Shown here piece by piece: positions 32,781-43,198 of a stretch of DNA of 64,000 nt. The first letter of the stretch is position 1; the number at the start of each line of letters is the position of its first letter. Origin of the DNA: Magnimaribacter mokuoloeensis (GTDB lineage: Bacteria > Pseudomonadota > Gammaproteobacteria > Magnimaribacterales > Magnimaribacteraceae); assembly GCA_041860225.1 (NCBI GenBank), contig CP151794.1, positions 124,001-188,000 of the forward strand, read 5' to 3'. Position numbers and translations under genes: made by a program. The notes beneath the pieces were generated by a model. It saw only the letters and a program-made list of their open reading frames with translations. It was not told the origin of the DNA and did not search any database.

Positions 32781-34430
32781 ATGTCTGCCAGGATTCTCTA
32801 TTCTTCGGGAAGAATAGTTTCTATACAGCTGATCTTACTCTTTGGTTTTTGTGCTTTATTAGTAAGGCTAGTTTATCTTCAAATCTATCAAGATATTTTT
32901 TTAGACGATCAAGTTTTCACTAGACTTGATTCACAATATTCCCTTTTAGCGCCTAGAGGTAAAATTTTGGATCGTAATAATCAAATATTAGCATTAGATA
33001 TCAAAGGGTATAGCGTAGGCATAGATTTAAGTAAGTTTATTTATGACAAAGACATAATTCTTTTTCTTTCTGAACAATTACGAAAAGATCCAGAGGAGTT
33101 AACAAATACTCTGATAGGAAAATCTTCAGGATATAAAGAAATTAGCCGGAATGTTAACTTTGAAGTAAAAGAGAGATTACAAAACAAGAGAATTAAAGGA
33201 ATTTACTTTCGGGAAAACCTAAGAAGAAGTTATCCCGAAAGAGACATAACATCCCATGTAGTCGGCCTGACAGATATTGACAGGCAAGGTATTCAAGGCA
33301 CTGAATTAGTTTTTCAAAACGAATTAACTGGAAAAAAGGGCAGTTTCGAAGGTATCAAAGGTGCAAGAAACACCAAACTCGAAGGTAATAGAATTGAAGC
33401 TATACCAGGAAATGATATTAGATTGACTATAGATATAAATATCCAGTCTATTGCTTATCATGAGCTCAACAAGGCAGTAGAGAAACATAATGCCGAAGCA
33501 GGATCTATTATTGTCATAGCACCAAAATCTGGAAATATTTTAGGACTGGTTAACTATCCTTCATTTGATCCTTCCGATAGAAAAAACTTAAAAGATATGT
33601 CTAAGTTGAGAAATAGGGCAACAGTAGACGTTTTTGAACCTGGGTCTGTACTAAAGCCTATAGCCATGACTGCAATATTAGAGTCGAATAAAGTTCAAGA
33701 CTCGATAAAAATAAATACTTCTCCAGGATGGATTGAATTTGAGGGATTTAAAACAAGCGATTTCAGAGACTATGGCACTCTTAGTCTTTCTGAAATTATT
33801 TCTTATTCAAGCAATGTAGGTATGATTAAGTTGTGTGAGAATCAAGATGTATTACATCTCACAGAATATTTTAAGAGGTTTGGAATTGGAAGATATCCTA
33901 CATCGATAATGCTGCCTGCCAGAGAAGGATTTCTTCCTCACTCTTCGAAATTTACTTTAAGAGATAAAGTGAGTTCATGTTACGGATATGGAATGACATT
34001 ATCAGCCCTTCAAATAGCTCAGGCTTATTCAGTTTTTGCAAACGAAGGTAATTTTATCGAGTTAAATCTTTTTAAAGACCACAGTTTTGACGAGCCTTAC
34101 TATCAAAAGATTATAGAACCTAGTACTAATTCAAAAATTAAAAAAATGCTTATAGAGACAGTAAATTCTAAAACTGGTACAGCCTCAAAGGCACGACTAG
34201 AAGGTAAGATAGTTGCAGGTAAAACTGGCACTGCCAGAGAGACGCTAGAAGAAATTACCACTTATACAGGTACATTTGCCGGTTTTGTTCCTTCGGATGA
34301 TCCAGAATACTTGGCTGTTATAGTCCTTCACGGATTATCTGGAGAGAATTATTCTGGGGGAAGGGTATCAGCACCAATTTTCTCAAATATAATGAAACAA
34401 ATATATTTACTAGAGGATCTAAAAATTTAG
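32781..34430 (+). CDS. ftsI: septal peptidoglycan transpeptidase FtsI (PBP3)
   Basis: 549-residue class B penicillin-binding protein with an N-terminal membrane helix (QLILLFGFCALLVRLVYLQI), a pedestal beginning LAPRGKILDRNNQILA, and a transpeptidase domain with active-site Ser289 in EPGSVLKP, SSN in SYSSNVGM, and GKTGTARE. It cross-links septal wall with FtsW. Separated from ftsL by the inserted ftsQAZ block. Followed directly by murE with no spacer. Confidence 0.97.
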   Translation: MSARILYSSGRIVSIQLILLFGFCALLVRLVYLQIYQDIFLDDQVFTRLDSQYSLLAPRGKILDRNNQILALDIKGYSVGIDLSKFIYDKDIILFLSEQLRKDPEELTNTLIGKSSGYKEISRNVNFEVKERLQNKRIKGIYFRENLRRSYPERDITSHVVGLTDIDRQGIQGTELVFQNELTGKKGSFEGIKGARNTKLEGNRIEAIPGNDIRLTIDINIQSIAYHELNKAVEKHNAEAGSIIVIAPKSGNILGLVNYPSFDPSDRKNLKDMSKLRNRATVDVFEPGSVLKPIAMTAILESNKVQDSIKINTSPGWIEFEGFKTSDFRDYGTLSLSEIISYSSNVGMIKLCENQDVLHLTEYFKRFGIGRYPTSIMLPAREGFLPHSSKFTLRDKVSSCYGYGMTLSALQIAQAYSVFANEGNFIELNLFKDHSFDEPYYQKIIEPSTNSKIKKMLIETVNSKTGTASKARLEGKIVAGKTGTARETLEEITTYTGTFAGFVPSDDPEYLAVIVLHGLSGENYSGGRVSAPIFSNIMKQIYLLEDLKI

Positions 34431-35879
34431 ATGAAATCTTCAGAGTTCTTGCCTGAATTAATAAAACTAAAAAATTTTAGAGATATTGAGGTGTCTGGTT
34501 TGAAAATTGATAGTAGAGAAGTTAACAAAGGAGATATATTTTTTGCTATCAGAGGTCATAAACTTGATGGAAATGAATTTATAAAACTGGCATTTGAACG
34601 AGGCGCATCTTTGGTGATTGCAGATACAGAAACCGAAGATACTTCAGACGTAATTTATTTTAAAGATCTAAGGCAATACGTAGGTATCTTCGCTTCACGT
34701 TTCTACGGAGACCCTAGTTTAAGTTTAAAAACAATTTGTATTACGGGAACAAATGGTAAAACCACTGCCGTTGAAACTTTTTCTGGTTTAAGCAACCTAT
34801 TAGGTAGTAGGTGTGCTTATATGAGTACTGTAAATTTTTCTATGGACGGTTTGAGTTTAGAGAAAGCAAGTCTCACTACTCCCGATGCAATTAACATTCA
34901 TAGAAATATGAAAAACGCCATATATAACGATGCAAAATATTTGGCCATGGAAGCTTCTTCTCATGGACTAGAACAGCACAGACTGAATGGTATAGACATT
35001 GACTACGCAGTGTTGACAAGTTTTTCTCATGATCACTTAGATTACCATGGCGACATCAATCACTATAAATCTGCGAAAGAAAAACTTTTCTTCGATTTAC
35101 ATCCAAAGAGCAATATTATTTGCATAGATAGTTCATTTGGAAAAAAACTATACGAGGATCTATTAAAAATAAATCCTAATACCTATAGCGTCTCAATCAC
35201 ACAAAAAGCTGACTTTCATGCTTCTTTCAAAGAATCTCCTCTAGGAATAAAAGTGAATTTATTAGCTCTTGACCAAGAGCTTACTTTTGAATTAAGGACA
35301 ATATCAAAATACTTGGCCTCAAACATTATTTGTTCAATGGCTATTTTGAGTTTAGAGGGATTTAATAATTCTTTACTGGAGAAATACGCGCAAGATATAA
35401 ATCTCCCCTCAGGTAGGTTAGAAAAAATAGTTAAAGATAATCTTACAGCTTATGTTGATTATGCTCATACACCTGAAGCATTAAGGTGTTCGCTTGAGGA
35501 AATCAAAAGAATTCATAGTGAACCTTTATGGTGTGTCTTTGGGTGCGGGGGAGATCGAGATAAAGAAAAACGTCCTCTAATGGGTGCTGTGGCTCAAGAA
35601 TATTCTGATCATATTGTTATAACAAATGATAATCCCAGAACAGAGGGAGAAATGCAGATAATAAATGATATTCTTTCCGGTATGGATGCACAGGGCCAAT
35701 TCGTAATTGAACCTGACCGAGAAAAAGCAATTCAATTAGCTGTTGATGAAATAAAGAACAACTTAGATGGAGGTGTTATGTTGATTGCTGGTAAGGGACA
35801 TGAAACTTATCAAGAAATTGATGGAAATCTTTTTGAGTTCAATGATAAAGAAATAGTTCAATCCTCCATGGGTCTGTAG
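34431..35879 (+). CDS. murE: UDP-MurNAc-tripeptide synthetase (meso-diaminopimelate adding)
   Basis: 482-residue Mur ligase. ATP loop ITGTNGKTTAVETF, VDYAHTPEAL and CGGDRDKEKRPLM are typical; the DNPR motif (VITNDNPRTEG) marks the meso-diaminopimelate-adding type, so the wall is probably DAP-type. N-terminal domain binds UDP-MurNAc-dipeptide (KIDSREVNKGDIFFAIRG). Starts on the base after the ftsI stop. Confidence 0.97.
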   Translation: MKSSEFLPELIKLKNFRDIEVSGLKIDSREVNKGDIFFAIRGHKLDGNEFIKLAFERGASLVIADTETEDTSDVIYFKDLRQYVGIFASRFYGDPSLSLKTICITGTNGKTTAVETFSGLSNLLGSRCAYMSTVNFSMDGLSLEKASLTTPDAINIHRNMKNAIYNDAKYLAMEASSHGLEQHRLNGIDIDYAVLTSFSHDHLDYHGDINHYKSAKEKLFFDLHPKSNIICIDSSFGKKLYEDLLKINPNTYSVSITQKADFHASFKESPLGIKVNLLALDQELTFELRTISKYLASNIICSMAILSLEGFNNSLLEKYAQDINLPSGRLEKIVKDNLTAYVDYAHTPEALRCSLEEIKRIHSEPLWCVFGCGGDRDKEKRPLMGAVAQEYSDHIVITNDNPRTEGEMQIINDILSGMDAQGQFVIEPDREKAIQLAVDEIKNNLDGGVMLIAGKGHETYQEIDGNLFEFNDKEIVQSSMGL

Positions 35880-35882
35880 TTG

Positions 35883-37211
35883 ATGAATTTATTAGATTTA
35901 GCAAATATTTCACAAGGAACCCTAAGAGGAGAATCCTTCAATGTTGAGAGTTTTAGTATTGATACCAGAACTATAAAACCTAAAGAGGTTTATATTGCTC
36001 TAAAGGGAGAAAACTTTGATGGCCATTTATTTATAACAGAAGCTATAAAAAAAGGAGCTTCAGCCATTGTATTGGATAGACAGTTTGAGTGTAATATTCC
36101 TAACATTATTGTAGATGATTCATATAAATTCATGAATCACGTTGCTGTTCATAACCGCAATTACTTCATAGGCAAAATGGTTGGGATAACAGGCACTAAT
36201 GGTAAAACCACTACTAAGCAAATAATTGCCAATCTGTTGAATTCCCAAGGCTCCTGTCATCAGACAATAGGCAATAAGAATAATCAAATCGGAGTCCCTT
36301 ATTCCTTATTAAGCTTGGGAAATAATCATGATTATTCTGTAATAGAAATGGGGACTAGTGAACCTGGAGAGATAAACAAGCTAAATACTCTAGTAAAACC
36401 TGATATTGCTGCAATAACAAATGTCTCCATAGGTCACTTAGATGGACTAAGAGACACCGAATCCATAGCTATAGAAAAAGGTAATATTCTTAATTTTTGG
36501 AATGAAGATGGAACTGCTATTTTGCCGCGAGATTCTAATTTCTATGAATATTGGTCCAATGAAACAAATGCTAAACAAATCATTAGCTTCGGTATTCATG
36601 ATGATTCTGACTTTAAAGTATCTAGTATAAAAATTGATGTCCTCAATAATTTAACTCACTTCAGATTAAGATTTGATGGAAAAGAAGAAAATTTTTCAAT
36701 CAATGGTATAGGTAAACATAATCCTTTGAATGCTGCTCTAGCTATAGCTGTTAGCATACTTTGTGGAGTCGAAACCAACTCGATTAAAAACAATTTAACA
36801 AATACTCAGCTTCCTGAAAGAAGACTGGATGTGTGCAAATCTTTGAAAGGATCAATTCTTATAGATGATTCATATAATTCAAATCCTGCTTCATTAAGAA
36901 ACGCTCTTGATTCTATCAATGAGCTTAAAAGAAAAAAAATATGTATTCTTGGTGAAATGAAAGAATTGGGTCCAAATTCACAGAAGTTACATCAAGAAAT
37001 GTATGAATATGCAAGTGAAAGGGTAGACAAAATCTTATGCATAGGGAAAGAGTGGTCAGACTGCGATTCACGTGATGATTTGCTGATTTTTAAAGATCAT
37101 GATGCCCTTTATGATCACTTAGTATCTATAATAGATAATGAAACAATATTGTTAGTTAAAGGTTCAAGATCAACTAGAATGGATAAAATCGCCGACAAAT
37201 TAAAAAAATAA
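35883..37211 (+). CDS. murF: UDP-MurNAc-tripeptide--D-Ala-D-Ala ligase
   Basis: 442-residue MurF, which adds D-Ala-D-Ala to the nucleotide tripeptide. Motifs: SIDTRTIKPKEVYIALKGENFDGH, ATP loop VGITGTNGKTTTKQII, IEMGTSEPGEI, and DDSYNSNPAS. A TTG lies immediately before the ATG at 35883; the ATG is chosen. The stop overlaps the mraY start by one base. Confidence 0.97.
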   Translation: MNLLDLANISQGTLRGESFNVESFSIDTRTIKPKEVYIALKGENFDGHLFITEAIKKGASAIVLDRQFECNIPNIIVDDSYKFMNHVAVHNRNYFIGKMVGITGTNGKTTTKQIIANLLNSQGSCHQTIGNKNNQIGVPYSLLSLGNNHDYSVIEMGTSEPGEINKLNTLVKPDIAAITNVSIGHLDGLRDTESIAIEKGNILNFWNEDGTAILPRDSNFYEYWSNETNAKQIISFGIHDDSDFKVSSIKIDVLNNLTHFRLRFDGKEENFSINGIGKHNPLNAALAIAVSILCGVETNSIKNNLTNTQLPERRLDVCKSLKGSILIDDSYNSNPASLRNALDSINELKRKKICILGEMKELGPNSQKLHQEMYEYASERVDKILCIGKEWSDCDSRDDLLIFKDHDALYDHLVSIIDNETILLVKGSRSTRMDKIADKLKK

Positions 37212-38293
37212 TGCTCTTACCACTTTTTGAATATTTATCAGACTTCTTTGGACCTTTTCGTGTTGTAGAGTTCTTATCAACTAGAGCAATATTAGCTACT
37301 CTCACTTCTCTCTTGTTCTCTTTGGTATTGGGTCCAAAATTTATAAATAAGATGCGCGATTTCCAAGTTGGACAGGTTGTAAGAACTGAGGGGCCACAAT
37401 CTCATTTATCAAAGCAAGGCACTCCTACAATGGGGGGAACTTTGATACTAAGTTCTATTTTCCTGAGCGTTATCTTATGGGGTGATTTAGAAAATAGATA
37501 TTTATGGGTAGCATTTTTGACGGCTATGTCATTTGGAGTTTTAGGGTGGATTGATGATCGATTGAAAATAAAGCATAAAACCAGCGATGGCTTGTCTCCT
37601 TTCAATAAAATCTTATGGCAATCAATTATTGCTATTTCGGCGTGTTCTTATTTATATCTAAGTCAAGAAAGTATTGCAGAAACTAGCCTTATTGTTCCTT
37701 TCTTCAAGGACATTTCTATACCTCTAGGTATAGGATTTATAGCATTGTCATACTTGGTTGTGATTGGGACTAGTAATGCAGTCAATCTAACAGACGGTCT
37801 TGATGGACTGGCTATTTTACCATGTGTAATGGTTGCAGCCGGCCTTGGAATAATAGGCTATTTGTCAGGTAATGTTATATATTCAGATTTTTTAAATATT
37901 CCATACTTACCCGGAACAGGGGAGATGATTGTGTTTTGTGGGGCTTTAGTTGGCTCTGGTATTGGATTTTTATGGTTCAATACCTATCCAGCTCAAGTAT
38001 TTATGGGTGATGTTGGGTCACTGTCTCTAGGAGCGGCCCTTGGGATTGTTACTGTCATTATTAGACATGAATACGTTCTGTTGGTTATGGGCGGCTTGTT
38101 CGTAATAGAAGCTCTATCAGTAATTGTTCAAGTGACATCATTTAAACTAACTGGAAAAAGAGTTTTTAATATGGCTCCTTTGCATCATCATTATGAGTTA
38201 AAAGGTTGGCCCGAACCAAGAGTAATAGTTAGATTTTGGATCATTACTTTTATGCTTGTTTTGCTCGGTTTAGCTCTATTGAGACTTAGATAA
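37211..38293 (+). CDS. mraY: phospho-MurNAc-pentapeptide transferase MraY
   Basis: 360-residue polytopic enzyme (E. coli 360), ten membrane helices, making lipid I on undecaprenyl phosphate. Motifs: KQGTPTMGG, WIDDRLKIKHKTSDGLSPFNKILWQ, NAVNLTDGLDGLAI with catalytic Asp residues, MGDVGSLSLGAALG, and FNMAPLHHHYELKGWPE (nucleotide/UDP site). All are intact. Lies between murF and murD as usual. Confidence 0.98.
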   Translation: MLLPLFEYLSDFFGPFRVVEFLSTRAILATLTSLLFSLVLGPKFINKMRDFQVGQVVRTEGPQSHLSKQGTPTMGGTLILSSIFLSVILWGDLENRYLWVAFLTAMSFGVLGWIDDRLKIKHKTSDGLSPFNKILWQSIIAISACSYLYLSQESIAETSLIVPFFKDISIPLGIGFIALSYLVVIGTSNAVNLTDGLDGLAILPCVMVAAGLGIIGYLSGNVIYSDFLNIPYLPGTGEMIVFCGALVGSGIGFLWFNTYPAQVFMGDVGSLSLGAALGIVTVIIRHEYVLLVMGGLFVIEALSVIVQVTSFKLTGKRVFNMAPLHHHYELKGWPEPRVIVRFWIITFMLVLLGLALLRLR

Positions 38294-38298
38294 ATCTC

Positions 38299-39603
38299 GT
38301 GCAAAAAAAAATACCTTTAGTTATCGGCTTAGGAATAACAGGTAGATCATTAGTTAACTATCTCGCTAAAATCCATAAAGAAATTGTTATTATCGAAGAT
38401 TCGATCGATCAAGTTTTACTTGATGAGATCAAGCAACCGAATTTAACACTTCACATAAATCCGTCCATAAATGCTGACTTATTTAGAAGGATATCAACTA
38501 TCTACCCAAGTCCTGGTATACCTGCTGACCATGATATCTTTTCTTATGCCTCTAAGTTTGATATTGAAACATCTTCCGATATACAAGAATTTATTAAGTT
38601 CAACAACAGTAGAAAAATTCTAGTAACTGGAACCAATGGCAAAACATCAACTTGTCTTATCATAAAGAGCCTTTTTAAGAATTTCTTGCCAGAATTAAAT
38701 ACCTTAGTAATGGGTAATATCGGGGAGCCCGTGCTTGATAATATAAATAAAAATATCGATATATCTATAATTGAAATTTCGAGTTTTCAGCTAGAGCTTC
38801 TAAAAGAAATAGAATTTGAAATAGGCCTGTTGCTCAATATCGAAGAAGATCATATCGACAGACATTTCAATTTTGAAAATTATAAGAAAATTAAATATTC
38901 AGTACTCAAAAATTCCTCTTTTAATATTTCTTTTGACTCCAATAACCTCTTTCAAAAGGATTTCAGGAATTATAAGAACATTAATTTACCTATGGATTTA
39001 TTTGAATCAAAGATATTCAAAAAATGGCCTATTCATGACATAGAAAACCTAAAAGCTTCGCTGGCTGTTATTGATTGTTATTGCGAAAACTTTACTAATC
39101 TTTCCCTTGAAGACTTTAATGTGACTAAAGAATTAGAATCTGCTTTTGATGAATTTTTAAAACCACCACATCGATTTGAATTTTTAGGAAATATAAATGG
39201 GATAAATTTTATAAACGATTCCAAGGCGACAAATACAGATGCAATGTTAAAGGCTATACGATCCGCTAACGAAATTAAGAATAATGGTGAAATTCATCTA
39301 ATTTGTGGAGGCGACCTTAAGCATCAAAAAATTACATCTCTAAACCTAAATGAAGTTCAAAAGGTAAAAAGTGCAATAATATACGGAAAAGATAAAGAGA
39401 TAATCTATAGATCAATCAATCAATTTACAGAATGTAGTTTTGTAAGCGATCTCAAAGAAGCAGTTCATCTTGCCGTTAAACTTTCCAAGAAGGGCGATTA
39501 TATTATGCTTTCACCAGCCTGTTCTAGTTTAGATATGTATAAAGATTACGCAGAGCGCGGTAACGAGTTCAAAAAGATAGTTAATAATTTACAGCATGAC
39601 TAA
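38299..39603 (+). CDS. murD: UDP-MurNAc-L-alanine--D-glutamate ligase
   Basis: 434-residue MurD with GTG start (38299). The N-terminal Rossmann-like segment LVIGLGITGRSLVNYL, ATP loop LVTGTNGKTSTCLI, IEISSFQLELLKEI, HRFEFLGNINGINFINDSKATNTDA and LSPACSSLDMYKDYAERGNEFKKIV are diagnostic. More diverged and more A+T-rich than flanking genes, but all catalytic motifs remain. Overlaps ftsW by 8 bases. Confidence 0.96.
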   Translation: MQKKIPLVIGLGITGRSLVNYLAKIHKEIVIIEDSIDQVLLDEIKQPNLTLHINPSINADLFRRISTIYPSPGIPADHDIFSYASKFDIETSSDIQEFIKFNNSRKILVTGTNGKTSTCLIIKSLFKNFLPELNTLVMGNIGEPVLDNINKNIDISIIEISSFQLELLKEIEFEIGLLLNIEEDHIDRHFNFENYKKIKYSVLKNSSFNISFDSNNLFQKDFRNYKNINLPMDLFESKIFKKWPIHDIENLKASLAVIDCYCENFTNLSLEDFNVTKELESAFDEFLKPPHRFEFLGNINGINFINDSKATNTDAMLKAIRSANEIKNNGEIHLICGGDLKHQKITSLNLNEVQKVKSAIIYGKDKEIIYRSINQFTECSFVSDLKEAVHLAVKLSKKGDYIMLSPACSSLDMYKDYAERGNEFKKIVNNLQHD

Positions 39604-40765
39604 AATAAATTTCTTTAATCAATTCGATTTCTCAAAAATTGATCTGATCTTATTAAGTTTATTCTTTGTTCTTAGCTTTTCAGGTCTCCTTATTTTAGCC
39701 TCTGCTTCAGTTCATTTCTCGGATTCAATATATGGAAATCCTTCCGCTATTTTCAATCGTCAGCTTTTTTACTTTTTTCTTGGTTTATTAGGTTTACTTA
39801 TTTTTTTTATATTGCCACTGAATTTTTGGTCTTCATATGATCGTTTGCTTATAACCTTAGGATTTATTTTGCTTTTGTTGGTCTTTGTCCCCGGAATTGG
39901 ATTTGAAGTAAATGGCGCAAATAGATGGATAAGAGTAGCTGGATTTGGTCTACAACCGTCTGAAATAATGAAGTTTTTGAGCATACTTTATGTTTCTTGT
40001 TATTCAGTGAGAAGAATTAGAGAAATTCAGTCTCATTGGATAGGATTTTTCAGGCCAGCAATAATCATTGTTAGTATTATATCTATAATCCTTATACAGC
40101 CCGATCTGGGCTCTTCCGCAGTAATTTTTGCTTCGGTTTTGGGAGTCTTATTTGTTGCCGGAGTTAAAATTAAGCAATTTTTCATAGTCGCTTTATTGGG
40201 TCTTGTGGCAGTTACTTTGATGATTGTATTTGTTCCTTGGAGATGGGAAAGAATAATTTCATTTATTGATCCTTGGAGCGATCCTTGGGGAAGTGGTTAT
40301 CAGCTTACTCTATCTTTGATGTCTATTGGTAGAGGCGACTGGTTTGGAGTCGGACTTGGTCAAGGCCTAATGAAAATGGGATATCTTCCTGATGCTCATA
40401 CTGACTTCATATTTTCCGTAATAGTAGAAGAGATGGGAATCTTGGGAGGTTTTATAATTGTTGCACTTTTATTCGGACTTTCTTTTAGGATTTTTTATAT
40501 TGGAAGGGAATCCCTACTCAGAAAAAATTACTTTGGCTTTTACTTTTCTTATGGAGTTGCACTTCTTCTGGGTTTACATACTTTTATAAATGTTGGGGTG
40601 GCTTGTGGTCTACTTCCCACAAAAGGTTTAACTTTACCTCTAATAAGCGCTGGAGGAACTAACCTTATAATTGTTTGCCTAATGATAGGATTAATTTTGA
40701 GAGTAGATTACGAAAATAAAATTTCTATGCCTGTACCAACAATCAAACGAAGAGCCAAGTTTTAA
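39596..40765 (+). CDS. ftsW: septal peptidoglycan glycosyltransferase FtsW
   Basis: 389-residue SEDS protein with about ten membrane helices; polymerises lipid II at the septum with FtsI. Motifs: GANRWIRVAGFGLQPSEIMKF, QPDLGSSAVIFA, GSGYQLTLSLMSIGRGDWFGVGLGQGLMKMGYLPDAHTDFIFSVI and GLTLPLISAGGTNLI. The catalytic Asp of SEDS proteins lies in the DAHTDF-containing loop region. Last base is shared with the murG start. Confidence 0.97.
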   Translation: MTKINFFNQFDFSKIDLILLSLFFVLSFSGLLILASASVHFSDSIYGNPSAIFNRQLFYFFLGLLGLLIFFILPLNFWSSYDRLLITLGFILLLLVFVPGIGFEVNGANRWIRVAGFGLQPSEIMKFLSILYVSCYSVRRIREIQSHWIGFFRPAIIIVSIISIILIQPDLGSSAVIFASVLGVLFVAGVKIKQFFIVALLGLVAVTLMIVFVPWRWERIISFIDPWSDPWGSGYQLTLSLMSIGRGDWFGVGLGQGLMKMGYLPDAHTDFIFSVIVEEMGILGGFIIVALLFGLSFRIFYIGRESLLRKNYFGFYFSYGVALLLGLHTFINVGVACGLLPTKGLTLPLISAGGTNLIIVCLMIGLILRVDYENKISMPVPTIKRRAKF

Positions 40766-41829
40766 TGAATATTTTGTTTATTGCTGGGGGAACAGGAGGG
40801 CATGTCTATCCTGCATTAAGTATTGCTCAAGAATTTAAAGGAAAAGACAATAATATTGCTTGGATTGGAAAAGCCGATAGTCTTGAGGAAAGGGTTTGTT
40901 CAAAAGAGGGTTTTGTATTTTATTCTGTTAAAGGTACAGGTTTTCTTGGAAAAGGTGTTCTAGGAAAGATAGTCGCGCTTTATTTTTTTGTTGCGGCTTT
41001 GCTAAGGAGTTTTTTCTTGTTAATCAAAATAAAGCCTGACTTTATCGTCTCTACAGGAGGGTATATTTCTCTTGCACCTAGTTTATTAGGTTCATTATTT
41101 TGCCCTCTTTTTATTCATGAACAGAACAGTGTCGCTGGACTGACAAATAAAATACTTCATAGATTTTCCAAAATAACATTTGAAGCATTTCCAGATACTT
41201 TTTTAAACTTTAAATCCAAAACCTCATTTGTAGGAAATCCGGTAAGACAAGAGATCTTTAATATCTCGACTAAAAAGGAAGAAAAAACATCAACCTTTAA
41301 TATACTCATATTAGGTGGTAGTCAGGGCTCTAAGCAGATCAATGACATAATTAAAATCATTCTTACAAATCATGATTTACCTTCTAGCTGGAATATTGTT
41401 CATCAAGCAGGAAAGTTGTATAGCAGTCGATTAAAAGAAGTTTATGAAAAATCAGGTCTGAATTTTGAAATCAGAGAATTTATTGAAAATATGGCAGAGG
41501 TTTATCAGCAGTCTCAATTGATTATTTCAAGATCGGGTGCGATGACAATAAGTGAAATATGTTCAGCAGGAAAACCGTCAGTACTTCTCCCATTGCCTTG
41601 GGCTTCAGACAACCATCAATACATCAATGCTAAATATCTCAAGGATCAAGGGGCAGCAGAGATTATTGAATCGGATATTTCTAATTCTGAAAAACTTTTC
41701 AAGCTATTAATTGAACTTGAAAAGGACGATAATAAACGAAAGTCAATGGGGCAAAATGCCACTTTGGTTTTTCCTCCTAACACTTCTGAGAGTATTTATA
41801 AGACTATCAATGAATCACTCAAAATATAA
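40765..41829 (+). CDS. murG: lipid I N-acetylglucosaminyltransferase MurG
   Basis: 354-residue GT-B glycosyltransferase that converts lipid I to lipid II at the inner face of the membrane. Motifs: FIAGGTGGHVYPALSIA (G-loop 1), STGGYISLAPSLLGSL, HEQNSVAGLTNKIL, LILGGSQGSKQINDI and the UDP-GlcNAc site ISRSGAMTISEICSAGKPSVLLPLPWASDNHQ. It overlaps murC by about 20 bases. Confidence 0.97.
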   Translation: MNILFIAGGTGGHVYPALSIAQEFKGKDNNIAWIGKADSLEERVCSKEGFVFYSVKGTGFLGKGVLGKIVALYFFVAALLRSFFLLIKIKPDFIVSTGGYISLAPSLLGSLFCPLFIHEQNSVAGLTNKILHRFSKITFEAFPDTFLNFKSKTSFVGNPVRQEIFNISTKKEEKTSTFNILILGGSQGSKQINDIIKIILTNHDLPSSWNIVHQAGKLYSSRLKEVYEKSGLNFEIREFIENMAEVYQQSQLIISRSGAMTISEICSAGKPSVLLPLPWASDNHQYINAKYLKDQGAAEIIESDISNSEKLFKLLIELEKDDNKRKSMGQNATLVFPPNTSESIYKTINESLKI

Positions 41830-43198
41830 ATTAAATAATATCCATTTCGTTGGAATAGGAGGTAGTGGAATGAGTGGTATAGCTGAAGTCCTAAATAACC
41901 TTGGTTATAAGGTGTCTGGTTCAGATAGTGCTTCTTCTTCCAACACCCAAAGACTTGAGGGTATGGGTATTAAAATTTATTACGAACACAAGTCTTCCAA
42001 TCTTGAAGGGGTCGAGATGCTGGTGAAGTCGACTGCAATACCTGAAGATAATTTAGAGATTGAGGAGGCAAGAGATAGATTCATCCCAGTACTAGCAAGA
42101 GCTGAAATGCTTTCTAGCTTGATGAATAACAAAAGAGGTATAGCTGTCGCTGGAACACACGGCAAAACAACCACTACCAGTCTAGTTGCTTCAATAATGA
42201 GTGACGCAGGTCTTGATCCAACGTTTATCAATGGAGGAATAATCAATAGTTTTAACTCAAATGCGCAATTAGGTCAGGGCGAATATCTAATTGCTGAAGC
42301 AGATGAAAGTGATCAATCATTTTTGTTGCTTCAACCATCTGTTGCAATAATTACAAATATTGAGCCTGATCATCTTATTAATTACGAAAATAGTTTTGAA
42401 AACTTAAAAAATGCCTTTTTAGCATTCATTAAGAATCTTCCCTTCAATGGGATTTCTATTGTCTGCGGAGACGATGAGGTAATAAAAGAGTTAAAAAAGA
42501 ATTTTCAAAGAAACCATATCAGTTATGGTTTTGAGCCAACCAATGATTATGTTATTTCTAATTATAAATCCAAGGGTATGAAATCTTTCTTTAAATTGAC
42601 CTCATCCCATGAGTCCATAGATTTAAGCCTAAATATGTTAGGCAAGCATAATGTTTTGAATGCCGCTGCTGCTGCTATTTTATGCATCCAAGAAGGCATC
42701 TCATTAAATACTATCAAAGGATCTTTAAAGAATTTCATGGGTATAGATAGGCGCATGCAAATTTTAGGGTCTAAGAAAATCAAAACTCATCACTGTACTT
42801 ATATTGATGATTACGGTCATCACCCCACGGAGATTAAGAAAACTATTGAAGCTATAAGAGATTCTTATCCGGCACATAAAGTAATTATGATTTTTCAACC
42901 TCATAGATTTACCAGGACTAAAGACTTATATGAAGAGTTTGTTGCAGTTTTAAAGCATGTAGATCAACTGATGCTTCTTGATATATATTCTGCAGGAGAA
43001 GAAGAAATTGAAGACATTAATAGTGAAAATATTCAGAAATCACTTATAAAAGAAGGTTTTAAGCAAGTAAATTTATTCTCAGATAAAGAGAAAATTCTAA
43101 AAAACTTAGATACAGATATAGATTCCGATACTGTTTTTGTATTTCAGGGTGCAGGTGATATCTCTGCAATCAGCAAACAAATAGCAGAGGACTTTTAA
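41810..43198 (+). CDS. murC: UDP-MurNAc--L-alanine ligase
   Basis: 462-residue MurC. Motifs: IHFVGIGGSGMSGIAEVLNNLGY, ATP loop AGTHGKTTTTSLVASIM, EADESDQSFLLLQP and the C-terminal FQPHRFTRTKDLYEEF. The frame is open from 41711, but ATG 41810 (MNHSKYKLNNIHF) puts the start where homologues begin, leaving a 20-base overlap with murG. The stop overlaps the ddl start by one base. Confidence 0.97.
   Translation: MNHSKYKLNNIHFVGIGGSGMSGIAEVLNNLGYKVSGSDSASSSNTQRLEGMGIKIYYEHKSSNLEGVEMLVKSTAIPEDNLEIEEARDRFIPVLARAEMLSSLMNNKRGIAVAGTHGKTTTTSLVASIMSDAGLDPTFINGGIINSFNSNAQLGQGEYLIAEADESDQSFLLLQPSVAIITNIEPDHLINYENSFENLKNAFLAFIKNLPFNGISIVCGDDEVIKELKKNFQRNHISYGFEPTNDYVISNYKSKGMKSFFKLTSSHESIDLSLNMLGKHNVLNAAAAAILCIQEGISLNTIKGSLKNFMGIDRRMQILGSKKIKTHHCTYIDDYGHHPTEIKKTIEAIRDSYPAHKVIMIFQPHRFTRTKDLYEEFVAVLKHVDQLMLLDIYSAGEEEIEDINSENIQKSLIKEGFKQVNLFSDKEKILKNLDTDIDSDTVFVFQGAGDISAISKQIAEDF

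Noticed and set aside
41711..41809. 33-residue N-terminal extension of murC
   Set aside because: It overlaps murG out of frame, and MurC homologues begin just before IHFVGIGGSGMSG, reached from ATG 41810.
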